NCBI GenBank assembly: GCA_029531795.1
Contig: JAPEIS010000001.1
Location: 310,001 to 374,000 of the forward strand
Reading direction: 5' to 3'
DNA length: 64,000 nt
DNA from: Sclerotinia nivalis
Taxonomy: Eukaryota > Ascomycota > Leotiomycetes > Helotiales > Sclerotiniaceae
The position numbers were made by a program, and so were the translations under genes. Shown piece after piece: positions 1-10,167 of the stretch; the stretch's first letter is position 1, and every line of letters starts with the position of its first letter. Under the pieces are notes generated by a model that had not been told where the DNA came from, searched no databases, and saw nothing but the letters and a program-made list of their open reading frames with translations.

Positions 1-651
1 CACAACTCGTGCAGTATTACTCTTCTCAAGGTTGGGAAGGAAGTGCTTTATTGTCAGGAAAGGGCCCTTGAAGATGATTAATCAAATGCAGGACCTTAAA
101 TTGAGGGAGAAAAATGGGTGGAAGAACTCAAGAGAACTTACTACAGCCATTACTTGAAACCTCTCGGTAAAGAGTTCTGGTGTTTGGTCTCGCCAGGATT
201 TTGGTTTGGATGGTAACCCTTCTCTAACGTCAGTCCGTCGAATTGACCTACTATCCCTGAAGCTTACCTCCGACATTCAAGAGAACATCAAGACGCTGGT
301 TGCCGAAATCTTTGGCGGAATTTGCAATACTTTTCTCGTCGAGAAAATCTATTTCGAGAATTTTAGCTCCAGTGGCCTCGAGCTATTTGATCCAGTCAGT
401 CAGTAAATGAGTATTGTAAAATTCTTTTTGTTCATCAAGCATGCATCTTTCACTGATGGATCTGTCTTTCTCTGTGGACGAATAGATCCAGTAACATTCC
501 ACGAATTCTTAATGAATGCCTTAACCAGGTTGAGACCTATGCCTCTGTTTGCTCCTATATAGATTGTTAGCGAGCCATATATGCATGCTGTTGGATAGTG
601 TATACAAACACTGTACATACCAACAATGAGAACACTTTTACTTGTTGACAT
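1..651 (-). CDS. short-chain dehydrogenase/reductase (SDR), 3' end beyond window
   Basis: The N-terminal part of a classical NAD(P)-binding Rossmann reductase is visible. The ATG at 651-649 opens MSTSKSVLIVG, and after a 66-nt intron (620-555) the frame continues with ANRGIGLNLVKAF. Together these give the glycine-rich cofactor loop TGxxxGIG in the form GANRGIG. A second intron, about 70 nt, removes the stop-containing stretch near 400-450. The next exon gives EATGAKILEIDFLDEKS and LDVLLNVGG, the positions of the acidic residue after beta-3 and of the NNAG-like turn (here NVGG). Two more introns lead to GPFLTIKHFLPNLEKS at the window edge. The catalytic Tyr-Lys pair lies outside the window, so the substrate cannot be inferred. 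The gene is divergent from the M20 gene, with a 342-nt spacer. The family call is firm; the exon borders are eye-drawn. Confidence 0.82.
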
Positions 652-993
652 TTTACTGCAGTTCCGCTTCTGATGGGTTAGTGGCTTTTTATGTAAATTG
701 TTGATGGTGCTGCACAAGAGGGAATATAGTATTTATCAGGCTAAGCTTGAGGTGAATCGAACATTGGTGGGGTTGTGTAACACTTGTATCAATCACACAA
801 AAAGAAACAACAGAAATTCACTCGTTTCTGAGAGCTGAGAAGTCTACCTAATCTTACTAACAGGAATAAGCTATGACAAGTTGCAGATAGGTTAGATGTA
901 TTTCAATCTATGATGAAGTTATTTTCCATACTATCTATCAATCGCACAATTCGACCTTAGCCACAACAATAAGAGTCCCAAAACTAGACGAGT
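652..993. promoter_or_regulatory. divergent promoter region between SDR and M20 genes
   Basis: This 342-nt AT-rich spacer separates two start codons that point away from each other, so it must hold both promoters. No obvious TATA box or repeat was recognised. The boundaries follow from the two gene models. Confidence 0.45.
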
Positions 994-2414
994 ATGCCGC
1001 TGGTTTGCACATCCGCTACCTGCTACCTTCTTGCCTTCTTGTTCATCACTTTCTCTGCTATGTATAGTGAGTTCATTTCATTGTTGAAGTCTAGAAGCAT
1101 GCCTACCTACATATATTGTAACTGATACTAATCAAAGCAGCTTTGCAATGCGAGCCCTCTCAACGATTTATGGCAAATATAAATGACAATTCAAGTACAG
1201 ACCTTACCTCTGTAATTCGCCAATACCAACCAAACCTCACAGTCTACGAGGATTTTTATCGAGATGTTCATCAGCACCCAGAACTGTCTGGTATGGAGTC
1301 TCGAACGGCAGCTGTTGTCGCATCTCACCTCGAAGCTCTCGATTTCACTGTACACCTCAATATTGGAGGCCACGGAGTTGTTGGGTTGCTTGAAAATGGT
1401 CCAGGTAAGATTTTGCTCATCAGAGCTGAGCTAGATGCATTGCCTACCCTTGAGCAAACAGGTCTCCCGTATGCTAGCAAAAAAGAAATGGTGGACTGAT
1501 ATGGAAACAAACGACCAGTTATGCATGCATGTGGTCACGATATGAACATGGCTGCTCTTCTTGGTGCATCTGCACTTCTGAAGAATGCCAAGAGCCATTG
1601 GAGTGGCACACTCATCACACTTTTCCAGCCAGATGAAGAGGAAACTGGAGGGGCGTCGGCAATGGTTACAGATGGTCTGTATTCCACGATACCCGTTCCG
1701 GATATTATGCTCGCACAACATGTAACGCCTTTACAAGCCGGATCAGTAGCGATCCGTTCCGGCCCGGTTCTTCTGGCCACAGATGCTCTTGATGTGCGAA
1801 TCTTCGGTGGGCCATGCCCAGGAATCAATCCACAATTTTGCGAGGATCCTATCCAAATTGCTATGAAAGTTGTGTCAAAAGTGCAGAATTCTGTCTCGAA
1901 AGAATTCCACTCGACAGATGAGGTCGCTACGGTCGCTTGCTGGGGATTCCATGGTGGAGTTCCTGGAGCAGACTTTGTTTTTCACGCCGATCTCCTCTTA
2001 GACGTCAAGACAGTGAAACCCACTGTCCGAGATAAGCTCCTGCCTTTCATTAAAGAGACAATTGAAGCCGAGTGTATAGCTTTAAAATCACCCAAGGCGC
2101 CCATCATTAAATCTCGAGTACGGGCTCCTCTTACAAGTAATTCTCAATCTATTGCGGAGCCTATACGAGATGCGTTTTCTACCTTTTTTCAATCAGGCTT
2201 GTTAGATATGGAAATGACGAAGGCGACGGAAGATTTCTCTGCTCTTCAAGGACCTTACGGCGTGCCTTACGCCTACCGGAACTTTGGTGGCACTAAAAGT
2301 AAAGATGCTGAAATTGCAGTCAATCATTCGCCTTTCTACACCCCAGAAATACAGCCCACATTGCAGTCAGGAACGAATGCTATGACCTTGGCAGTATTGA
2401 CATTCTTGTGTTGA
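994..2414 (+). pseudogene. secreted M20-family amidohydrolase interrupted by an in-frame TGA
   Basis: The model starts at ATG 994 with a hydrophobic leader (ATCYLLAFLFITFSAMY), a likely signal peptide. A 74-nt intron (1067-1140) with a TACTAAT-like branch site follows. The body matches M20D amidohydrolases (hippurate or IAA-amino-acid hydrolase type), with the metal-site motifs MHACGHDMN, FQPDEEETGG, AQHVTP and the late NHSPFYTP all in one frame. A single TGA at 1497-1499 lies between MVD and YGNKRPVMHACGHD, with no frame change on either side and no room for an intron. It would cut the protein before the first metal ligand. The GGHGS-type motif of the dimerisation domain is also altered (GGPCPGINPQ). 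I read it as a young pseudogene or an allele-specific nonsense mutation. A sequencing error is possible. Confidence 0.75.
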
Positions 2415-3377
2415 GAGTATACCTTGCGTCACAAATATTGTCTACTGAGATACCTATGAGAAGAAATCTTGTCATCAATTAAATTCAATGACCATGACCA
2501 TCTTCCACATCATCACGAGGGTCATATACATCTAAAAAGCCAGCCGAAGTGATCTTCGGCCAATGGAATCAGCCCTCTTGTTTCCTAGCCACAGAATATC
2601 AAATAGCTTGAGGAAAGTCGAAACCAGTTTATTTGATTTGTGATTGTGATATCGGAGATAAAAGCTCTGCTATCAGTGGGCCGTCCGGCGCGGTTCTTTC
2701 TGTCGGATTGGATACAGTCTTCAATGTAAGGGCCGAGAGCAAATGTTAGGACTGGTAGTGCTAATGCTATCCTCCAGTTCGCGACGTCGACCTCGATGAG
2801 GTCATCTTGTCGTATTGTCTTACGATCCGAGATGACGAGCGGAGCATTGTAGACTGTAGCAAAAGAAACCAAAATCTCTCTGAGCTCTTCCCAGAGTTAT
2901 CTGCACAAGATCAGGCCTTTTTATTAAAGCTGCAGTAGCTGACCTAATCCGGGGATATAAACGTAAATCTTTTAGCTTTAACTATTTTAGTAGGGTTGGG
3001 GGTATTTTATTAAATCATAATGATCTTGTTGTTTGTTGTTTGAGGTTTCTGTATAAAAAAGCGCGAAATATATTATCGAGGAGACTAAACTCTTTAGAAA
3101 ACGAAATTGTATAAGAATATAAACTACATAAGCACTAGCCATGAGAATAAAACAGTAGGATGACAGTCTGATTAGGAAGGTGTATAGTAAAACTTGACTC
3201 ATACTCATTCAGTAACTTGTCCCCCAGTAATTGTGAAATAGGACGGGAAGGCGGGAATACTTGTTTTACGTCACATGACTTGAAATTGATTTCCAACCCA
3301 GCGGCAAGAGCCGGCTCCGATACATTTCGATACAATTCTTGTCCATCAGTTCAGCAACTACTTTACAACTAGAAAAG
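2415..3377. other. intergenic, AT-rich, no supported gene
   Basis: This stretch holds the 3' flank of the M20 gene, then an AT-rich block around 2930-3130 that could be weakly RIP-affected. A minus-strand open frame at 2585-2872 has protein-like composition but no family I recognise and no visible gene structure. The last ~150 nt should contain the promoter of the thioredoxin-PITH gene. Confidence 0.4.
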
Positions 3378-4630
3378 ATGTCTAAAACAGTCGTTATCAA
3401 GTCACCAGCAGAATTCAGTAACTTACTGAAGACCTCTAAGATTGTTGTGACAGATTGTAAGCTACCCCGCGGAAAGCCCCTCCCATTACAGCTCCTTGCC
3501 CCTCCAACACTACCTGCGACTACTACTACAAACTCTTATTGCTCTCACTAACACTCTATCTTACCAATAGTTTATGCGGACTGGTGTGGACCATGCAAAG
3601 CTATTGCGCCTATCTACGAGCAGCTTTCTGCACAGCTATCTCGTCCAAACAAGATTACATTTACTAAGGTCAATGTCGACAATCAGACAGAGATTGCTTC
3701 CACCTACAGTGTCACTGCGTACGTCTTCCTTCAGTAGCACGTTTTGAATCATGGGGGATAAAGCCACGAAGGATTTCTATAAGAAGTTATTGCTAACACG
3801 AATTCAACAGGATGCCAACTTTCATAATCTTTAAGGAGGGCAAGCAAGTCGAGAAAGTCCAGGGTGCCAATCCAAACAAACTACAAGATATTGTGAAGAA
3901 GTTAGCTGCAGAGGCAGATGATTCAGGCGATTCGTCGTCAGGATTTTCAAGTGGTTCCGGCGATTGGCGTACAGGCGCTTTACCAAAGGGTTACGGCGAT
4001 GTAACTGATCAGGTTGACATTAAGGGTCTGGAACTGTTGAATGCCGATAGTGAGTTCGGAGGTGTGCGAACATTGGTTGGCGCAAACAAGCCCAGCGCTT
4101 TGTCGAAGGGAAAGGGAGCAGATTTGAAGGCTAAGGACTGGGTCGTCAGTGATACGGATGAGCAGCTCATGTTGTTCGTGCCATTCCAATCTACGTTGAA
4201 GGTTCATACTGTTCAGGTAAGATGCATTCATCAATTGCGCAAATCTCTCAAGTATTAGTGCTGACTTTCAATTCTCCAGATCACCTCCCTACCTTCAGCA
4301 ACTGATGACGAGGACGATGAAGAAGTGCCAATGCGACCAAAGACCATCCAAATTTATACAAACCGAGCTCACATTGTCGGTTTCGACGAGGCTGAAGATC
4401 TTCCTTCCACACAAACTATTACACTGGAAGCTAAAGACTGGGATTCAACTGGCACTGCTACATTATCACTTCGCTTTGTCAAGTTCCAAAATGTTACAAG
4501 CTTGGTTTTCTTCGTCGTTGATGGTGATGGAGATGGAGAGAAAGTGCGCATTGATCGAATTAGAATTATCGGAGAGACTGGTGAGAAGCGCGATCCAGGA
4601 AAGCTGGAGAAGATTGATGATGGCCATTAA
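3378..4630 (+). CDS. thioredoxin-PITH domain protein (TXNL1/Txl1 family), 327 aa
   Basis: Four exons (3378-3456, 3571-3718, 3811-4216, 4280-4630) give 327 residues, close to the family's usual size. The first ~110 residues form a thioredoxin domain with the active site YADWCGPCK and the cis-Pro region MPTFIIFKEG. A Ser/Gly/Asp-rich linker follows. The C-terminal PITH domain includes LLNADSEFGGVRTL, LFVPFQSTLKVHTVQ and RPKTIQIYTNRAHIVGF. Known family members associate with the 26S proteasome and act as thiol oxidoreductases in the cytosol. ATG 3378 is chosen because the family begins MSKTV; the upstream in-frame extension has no ATG. The first intron falls just before the WCGPC motif. All catalytic residues are present. 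Confidence 0.95.
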
Positions 4631-5057
4631 GGTTAACGAAGTATGATTTGTTTTATGACGATGAGCGTTACAGTTACATGATGATAGGCATGGGACGGCG
4701 TTAGCAGATGTGCCTTTTGTGGTACTTTTGTTGTGCATGGCATTGATTAATAAGGTTTATAAACACCATTATGAAGATACTCTTTTTCCTTCCCGCAGAA
4801 GCTCTCACGTTAACAGTGAAGGTTATAAATGGCTGGCAATAATTTGGATTGAGATATAAGATTGAATTGAGTATGTTTAAGTAATATTCCACCCACGCGG
4901 GGTTTGCAAAGGTAAATCAGACAAACCTGCCCTGGCGCAAGCTAAAGCGCGCCCTCAAATTTCATCAGACAATTGCGACCGTTCGACGCCTTTCCCAAAT
5001 CCACCAACTCTCTTTCCAGCCCAAGAACCAACATAGTATACATAGTATAAACAAATA
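4631..5057. other. intergenic spacer
   Basis: This is the 3' flank of the thioredoxin-PITH gene, followed by a likely promoter. The stretch just upstream of 5058 is CA-rich (ccaactctc, aaccaacatag), which is common in fungal 5' leaders. Nothing else was recognised. Confidence 0.35.
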
Positions 5058-5180
5058 ATGTCCGAACCCTCTCCGTCCTCTCACCCACCAACCGTTGTCC
5101 GTTGGGCCCTTTCAGACAAACCGACGAACACAGCCTGGATTCCCAAACGCGAAGTTTCGAAATCCGCGGAAAGAGGTTAA
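5058..5180 (+). CDS. possible small protein, probably broken downstream
   Basis: The ATG at 5058 follows a leader-like CA-rich stretch and opens a 40-codon frame (MSEPSPSSHPPTVVRWALSD and onward, ending KSAERG then TAA at 5178-5180). Coding-like text continues past the stop in two frames: RASAAIGINLWYH in the +1 frame, and LTLVYIMAEKMREKHE in the original frame up to about 5287. This suggests a ~80-residue membrane protein damaged by a small indel in the GA-rich tract at 5171-5190, or a sequencing error there. No family was recognised and no GT-AG intron of normal size repairs the frame. Low confidence. Confidence 0.3.
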   Translation: MSEPSPSSHPPTVVRWALSDKPTNTAWIPKREVSKSAERG

Positions 5181-5380
5181 AGAGAGAGCATCGGCTGCAA
5201 TTGGGATCAATCTATGGTACCATTGACACTCGTTTACATCATGGCGGAGAAGATGCGCGAAAAACACGAGGTACCAAGCCGCACTTAAAAAATAAGTTGA
5301 AGAAGAAAAAGTTTTGGTTGCGCAGGGAATTTTTTCTTATATTGTGGAAATTTTTCGGGGAAGCTAGTGAGGAGCGCTAG

Positions 5381-6757
5381 ACTGGTTCTGGGGTGATGTG
5401 ATTATTGCGAAGGAATGTTATGGGAGCCTCAGGCTGCTTTTTTGGTTACCTCGGATGAACAAGGACTTGTTGTATCCAGAATCTAGAACTACTACCTACC
5501 TCTTGTTGACAACCAAAGTTCTGTATTCATATTGCACCATCTTTGGAATACAAGCACCTATTTCAATACTCAAGGCTTTGATATTCCATAGTGCCCATAT
5601 ACTCTTTCAAATCAATTTCTCACATCATCCTACATTTATCAAGCTTCAATCATCATAATTTCTTAATCTGTACATGGGTTATACCAATGACATGATTTTG
5701 AGATTTACGTACAGCCTATGCTTTAGTTGACTAGGTTCATGTACCATTTCTTTAGTGCATCTTTATTATCTCGAGTAGGTAAGGTACAAAGTTGATTCTC
5801 GATACTCAGTATCTTTCGGATTGTATTTCTCACACAATAATGCTTCGAACGATTGCACTTTGTGCATCAGCCTGAGCATAATCGGTTATAAGTATCATAG
5901 TGAGATATCTCTTGACTACATGTTTTTGTTGAACAGAAGCAGCCGCAAGGTGCTGTACCCTTCATTCTATGAGCCGCACGCCATGTCCCACGGAACGAAG
6001 AGTCTTCGGCGGGAAAGCGCGATGCTTTGATCACTGGGTATTCTCTCCAAAGCCAAATAGACGATCAACTAACTGCTTTATCTTCATCTTGGCTGGGACG
6101 GGCGATTATTATACGTACTAGAATATAAATGGTATTTGGCTGCAGAGGTTTCTCCAATGAAGAGTCGTCAGCTTTGTTGTTCAATGTCCTCCTTGATCAC
6201 GACTGGTATGGCGTTCAACATAACAGAAGCTCAATCGTTTGAATTGTTGATGTTTACAATGGTATGGGCGTCACATTGCTAATTTAGACCCTCATTATCA
6301 AGTTTCACTTTAATATCGAATCTTTAGGTTTCTTACAACAAACTTTATTTGGATCCAGAAGAATCGTCCAATTTCATCTTGCTTCACAAAGTTTTGACGC
6401 GTGACCACAACGTGCGTGAGCTGGCACATACACATGTACACAGGGCGTAGTTTCTACATTAAGTGGTTCTGTGGGAGGCTAATTAACTGGCGCGCCATTT
6501 TTGTCGGACGTTCTCAGGCATGGATGCCCTCTCAGGAAGTCACCGACCACGGCACAAGTGATCCAAGGCCATGACGACCGGAGTCAGAATCCAAAACAAC
6601 GACATTTGACCCTTAGGATAATGCAACTTGTTGATGCCTCTTTCCCTCAACATAATGGCATCTCAGCCTTTCATTTCTCCACGATCTGTGTGGAGGTCCA
6701 AAGGATGTAGATCAATCCCATTTAAATTCTTCTGTTTTCCATACTCCCCATGCCGGT
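5381..6757. other. intergenic, no supported gene
   Basis: About 1.4 kb of AT-rich DNA with only short, poorly composed open frames (for example near 5400-5660, 5820-6030 and 6500-6710). None shows a domain or a plausible intron model. The last few hundred bases should include the promoter of the Zn2Cys6 gene. Confidence 0.4.
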
Positions 6758-9418
6758 ATGGAGCAAAACTCGATTGAGTCTCCGATAGGACCGCGTTCAA
6801 GAGGAAAATGTGGGTATGTGCCTTGCCGATTTGCATTCTTATACCAACTAATTTAACTGTAGGACATGTAGAGCTCGCAGTTCGTATCCTACCATATCCC
6901 TTCAAAATTATAACTGGTGATTGTTCCTAACACTTTGACTACATAGAAGTCAGGTGTGATAAGCAAAAACCAGTGTGCGATGTGAGAAGCTATACCACTG
7001 GGAATCGCGCATTGCATCATAGTACTGATGAATCTCTAGCCATGCAATCGTCTAAACTATTTTTGGTACACACTCTTCATCTCTTGTCGTGTAAATCGAT
7101 TGACTTACTAGCACAGTGACTGGCAACTAAGAATAACTTTCGAGAATGAAACTTCAAAAATTTTGGGGCGCATGACAGAAGTTTCCTCAGAAGGAAGCTT
7201 AGTCTGGAATCGTATGTCTAAAGAACCTACCTTTTCGCCTGAAGTTCTATAGTTGACATTTTAAGCACCCTATGAATCTCTTGCATCGGCCCAAAGCAAT
7301 CAAGGAACGGGGGTTGATACATTACCACCCTTTGCTGAATTGCTAACGGACAAGCAGCGGGAGCAAAAGGCTTCCTATCACCAACCGGGAACGTTCAATG
7401 TCATTGCCAACCCGGAAACTTTCCAACGATTGCCAGAGTATCGGAGCAGAGGTTTAAGTTTAACAAGCTTGGACGCGCAAGGGCCTTCCACAGTTGATCA
7501 GTATCATTCGATCGGACAAGATTACATTATTCTCGCGAAGTTTGAGGAATTTCCTTATAGTCATAGTCATGAAGATACGCACTCGCGGACAGCCAGCCCA
7601 CCACGTGCTATTTTTCCCAGCCCACCACGTGCTATTTTCCCCAGCCCACCGAGTGCTATTTTTCCCAGCCCACCAAGTGCTATTATTCCCAGCGGTCAAT
7701 TTGTTTTCCTTGATGGAGACAGATATGCTCACTTACTGGAGCATTATCGAAATGTACTGGCTAAACAGTTGTGCTGGTTGACTGACAAAAGACCAGGACC
7801 AGACGTCTTTGAAACATATGCTATGAATTATTTTCCAGTAAGTGAACAAAAGCCCTCGAATCTAGCTACTTACTGAGAGATAAGTTATACCTTGCAATAG
7901 TCGCTCTATCATCGCTTAGTCTATCTCGACATAATAATGAGTCTTTTGCGGACAGCTTGTGAGTAGTCCTTTGATGATAGTTCGGGAACACGCAATTAAA
8001 TTGCCAATCCTTGGGCTCGGCATCGGGAGCTAATATCACTTAAGGGAGCACTACCAAAAGGTCATTCCGGCATTGCAAATTGCAGCGCAAAGACCCAAAG
8101 ATACCTATTCTGATGGGGCTCTGTTCACGCACTACCTACTTTTACTATTCGAGGTATGTTGAAAATACGGTTAGTCTGTGAGATGGAAGCATAATTAATG
8201 TCCCTGATCCGGCAATAAGCTCACTTTATTAACAAACTGTGTGAAGGTTGCTGCGACCGAGCAACGGAAAATCAACATGTGGGAACATCATTCCTCTCAG
8301 ATCTTACGTATTCTTCGGCTTCGGAAGCAGTCCTTTGGTGAAGAACCGCACAGCTTCATCATTGCTGTAAGCATAATCGGTTTTTTGATCTCACAATCCC
8401 GATTTCAAACCACCTGCTTTATGTTTCATCTTTTGTATCATCTTCATTCTCCAACGTAGTTTTTTGTTCCTCATTTCTTTCTAGTAGCCTTCCTTGATTG
8501 TCAATTACTAATTCCTATGGGTAGTGGGCCACATCTCTTGACATGTATGCCCTTCTGACCACTACTGGCACAGGGTCTTTCAGCAAAACCATAATTGAAG
8601 AAAACCTGCTGCCGTCCCCTGAACAGGCTCTGAAAGATGAAAAGCTTTACATGGTTTTTGATCCAGAAGCATTGCGCCAGATGCCTGATCTGCTAAGGGC
8701 AAATCGAGAGCTGACTCTGATTGCCATTAAGATGGCACAAATGGCGCGGGAATTGAGAGCTGAAGCTAGAGACCTCTTAAAGCCAAGACTTGAAATCAAT
8801 ATGCATCAGTGCAACTACATACGAGATGCGCATACGCTTCTAGTTGGCTTTCACGACACTTGGCGTTCAATTCTAGAATTTACAACGCCAGAGAAGACCT
8901 GGATTGGGGAACTGGCACAGCTCCCAGATGGAGTATTCACATGCAGAACACATGTTAGTTTTCCCTGGATAATGCAGAAAAAAATTCACTGATGGAGTTA
9001 GATTCACTTGTTTTATCGAGCCTGCTTGATTTACCACCACACAAGTATGTATCCAGGTCAATCATTGATACCGGCAGCGGAGGAGAAAGAACAAATCGCT
9101 TCATGTGCCAGAGAGATAACTTTGATAGCAAAAATGATGGTAGATTTGGGACGTCTCGAGTGTCGATTCATAGTATTCCCTGTATTTATAGCGGGCATAG
9201 CATCCAAGGTCAAAGAAGAGAAACAACTTGCTCTCGAGATCATTCACAGACTGGAAGAGACAAGTTTTGGCTCTAACACAAAAACCGCGAGGAAATTACT
9301 GGCAAAAATATGTGAAAAGCAGGAAACTGCGATTGCTCAGACTGGAAATCATTTGTGCGTCAGTTGGATAGAAGAATTGGAGTCCAGTGGAGAGCAATTG
9401 ATTATTGTAGGCTTGTAA
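6758..9418 (+). CDS. Zn2Cys6 fungal-type transcription factor, 645 aa
   Basis: Eleven exons: 6758-6813, 6863-6879, 6947-6981, 7040-7065, 7117-7211, 7266-7837, 7901-7962, 8045-8153, 8247-8366, 8525-8953, 9002-9418. They sum to 646 codons. Splicing assembles a perfect C-X2-C-X6-C-X6-C-X2-C-X6-C binuclear cluster near residues 18-45 (KCGTCRARK, VRCDKQKPVCD, PCNRLNYFCDW). The cluster is spread over five exons, two of them only 17 and 26 nt, so it is invisible in unspliced frames. Residues ~190-225 hold four copies of SPP(R/S)AIFP. The C-terminal half has the pattern of the fungal-specific regulatory domain (EEHYQKVIPALQIAAQ, SDGALFTHYLLLLFE, WATSLDMYALLTT, IHLFYRACLIYHHTS). It is a nuclear regulator with an unknown target. 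The least certain junctions are the 158-nt intron 8367-8524 and the donor at 7963. Confidence 0.85.
7598..7692 (+). repeat. 21-bp coding minisatellite, 4 units
   Basis: Four tandem units of about 21 bp (agcccaccacgtgctatttt type) inside exon 6 of the Zn2Cys6 gene encode SPPRAIF or SPPSAIF heptads. The unit is a multiple of three, so copy number can change without breaking the frame. The complementary strand is also open here (NSTWWAGK repeats), but only as a shadow. Confidence 0.9.
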
Positions 9419-10167
9419 CATTATTAACGGGTAGGTTACGGCTTTGTGGTTCGATAAGTTGGCCTCTTCATTCAAATGGTTGTGGACAATTGAATAGTTT
9501 GGTTCTGGGTATTAAGGTTAGATGGAATAAGACATTCTTAATGAAGCAAAGATACCTGATAATAGTACGGCTGAAAAAATACCATTGAATTGCACTACCA
9601 TGATCTGATCATTTTTATCAATTTTCAAATATATCTTCAGGTTGTTATATTGAAGGTTACTAATATCATCAACAATACCGGTAACGCATGAACTATTAAT
9701 AGACTCAGCCTTGTTTCAAAAGGCTGGTTACCGCAAACATTCCTTGTTGTGTGATTGGATACTTTTGCCCCGCCGCCTTATGTGATTATCAGGTTACAGA
9801 GGGGTGATGATTTCGAAAGGTATCGAAATTCGCATCTCGATGAAGCAACATTTATTCCTGTTCATTTGTACAAGAGAAGTTGTATGAGTTCAAGTCACCG
9901 CCACTTATTCAACTGTGAAGCTGATCCGTGCGAATCATACGCACCATTCCTAATCAACTACACAACCTTACGATTGAAAACCTCGAAGCGCAATTCATTT
10001 TCTCATCTTTGTACTTTCAACCTCTACATTCGAACCACCTTCCTTTCCGTTTAATTCAAAGCCAACATCTTTCTGCCATTTCAAATCACTATAACATAAC
10101 ATAATATCCTTCATTACAAACCAAAAAATCCGAATCCAGTTAACTCGTCCGCGATCGATATTTCATC
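9419..10167. other. intergenic spacer and UBX gene leader
   Basis: No gene is supported. The last ~150 nt are C/A-rich with an AT-rich section (ataacataacataat) typical of a fungal 5' leader before the ATG at 10168. Confidence 0.4.

Noticed and set aside
2585..2872. 95-codon minus-strand ORF between the M20 and thioredoxin-PITH genes.
   Set aside because: Protein-like in part (NWRIALALPVLTFALGPYIE), but no family, start context or exon partner could be shown.
6947..7116. The Zn2Cys6 gene at first looked frameshifted, with the fifth and sixth cysteines missing.
   Set aside because: Introns at 6982-7039 and 7066-7116 restore both cysteines with exact spacing, and the whole gene then sums to 646 codons.
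7460..7732. Minus-strand ORF with NSTWWAGK repeats.
   Set aside because: It is the complement of the SPP(R/S)AIF minisatellite; the plus-strand frame belongs to the spliced regulator.
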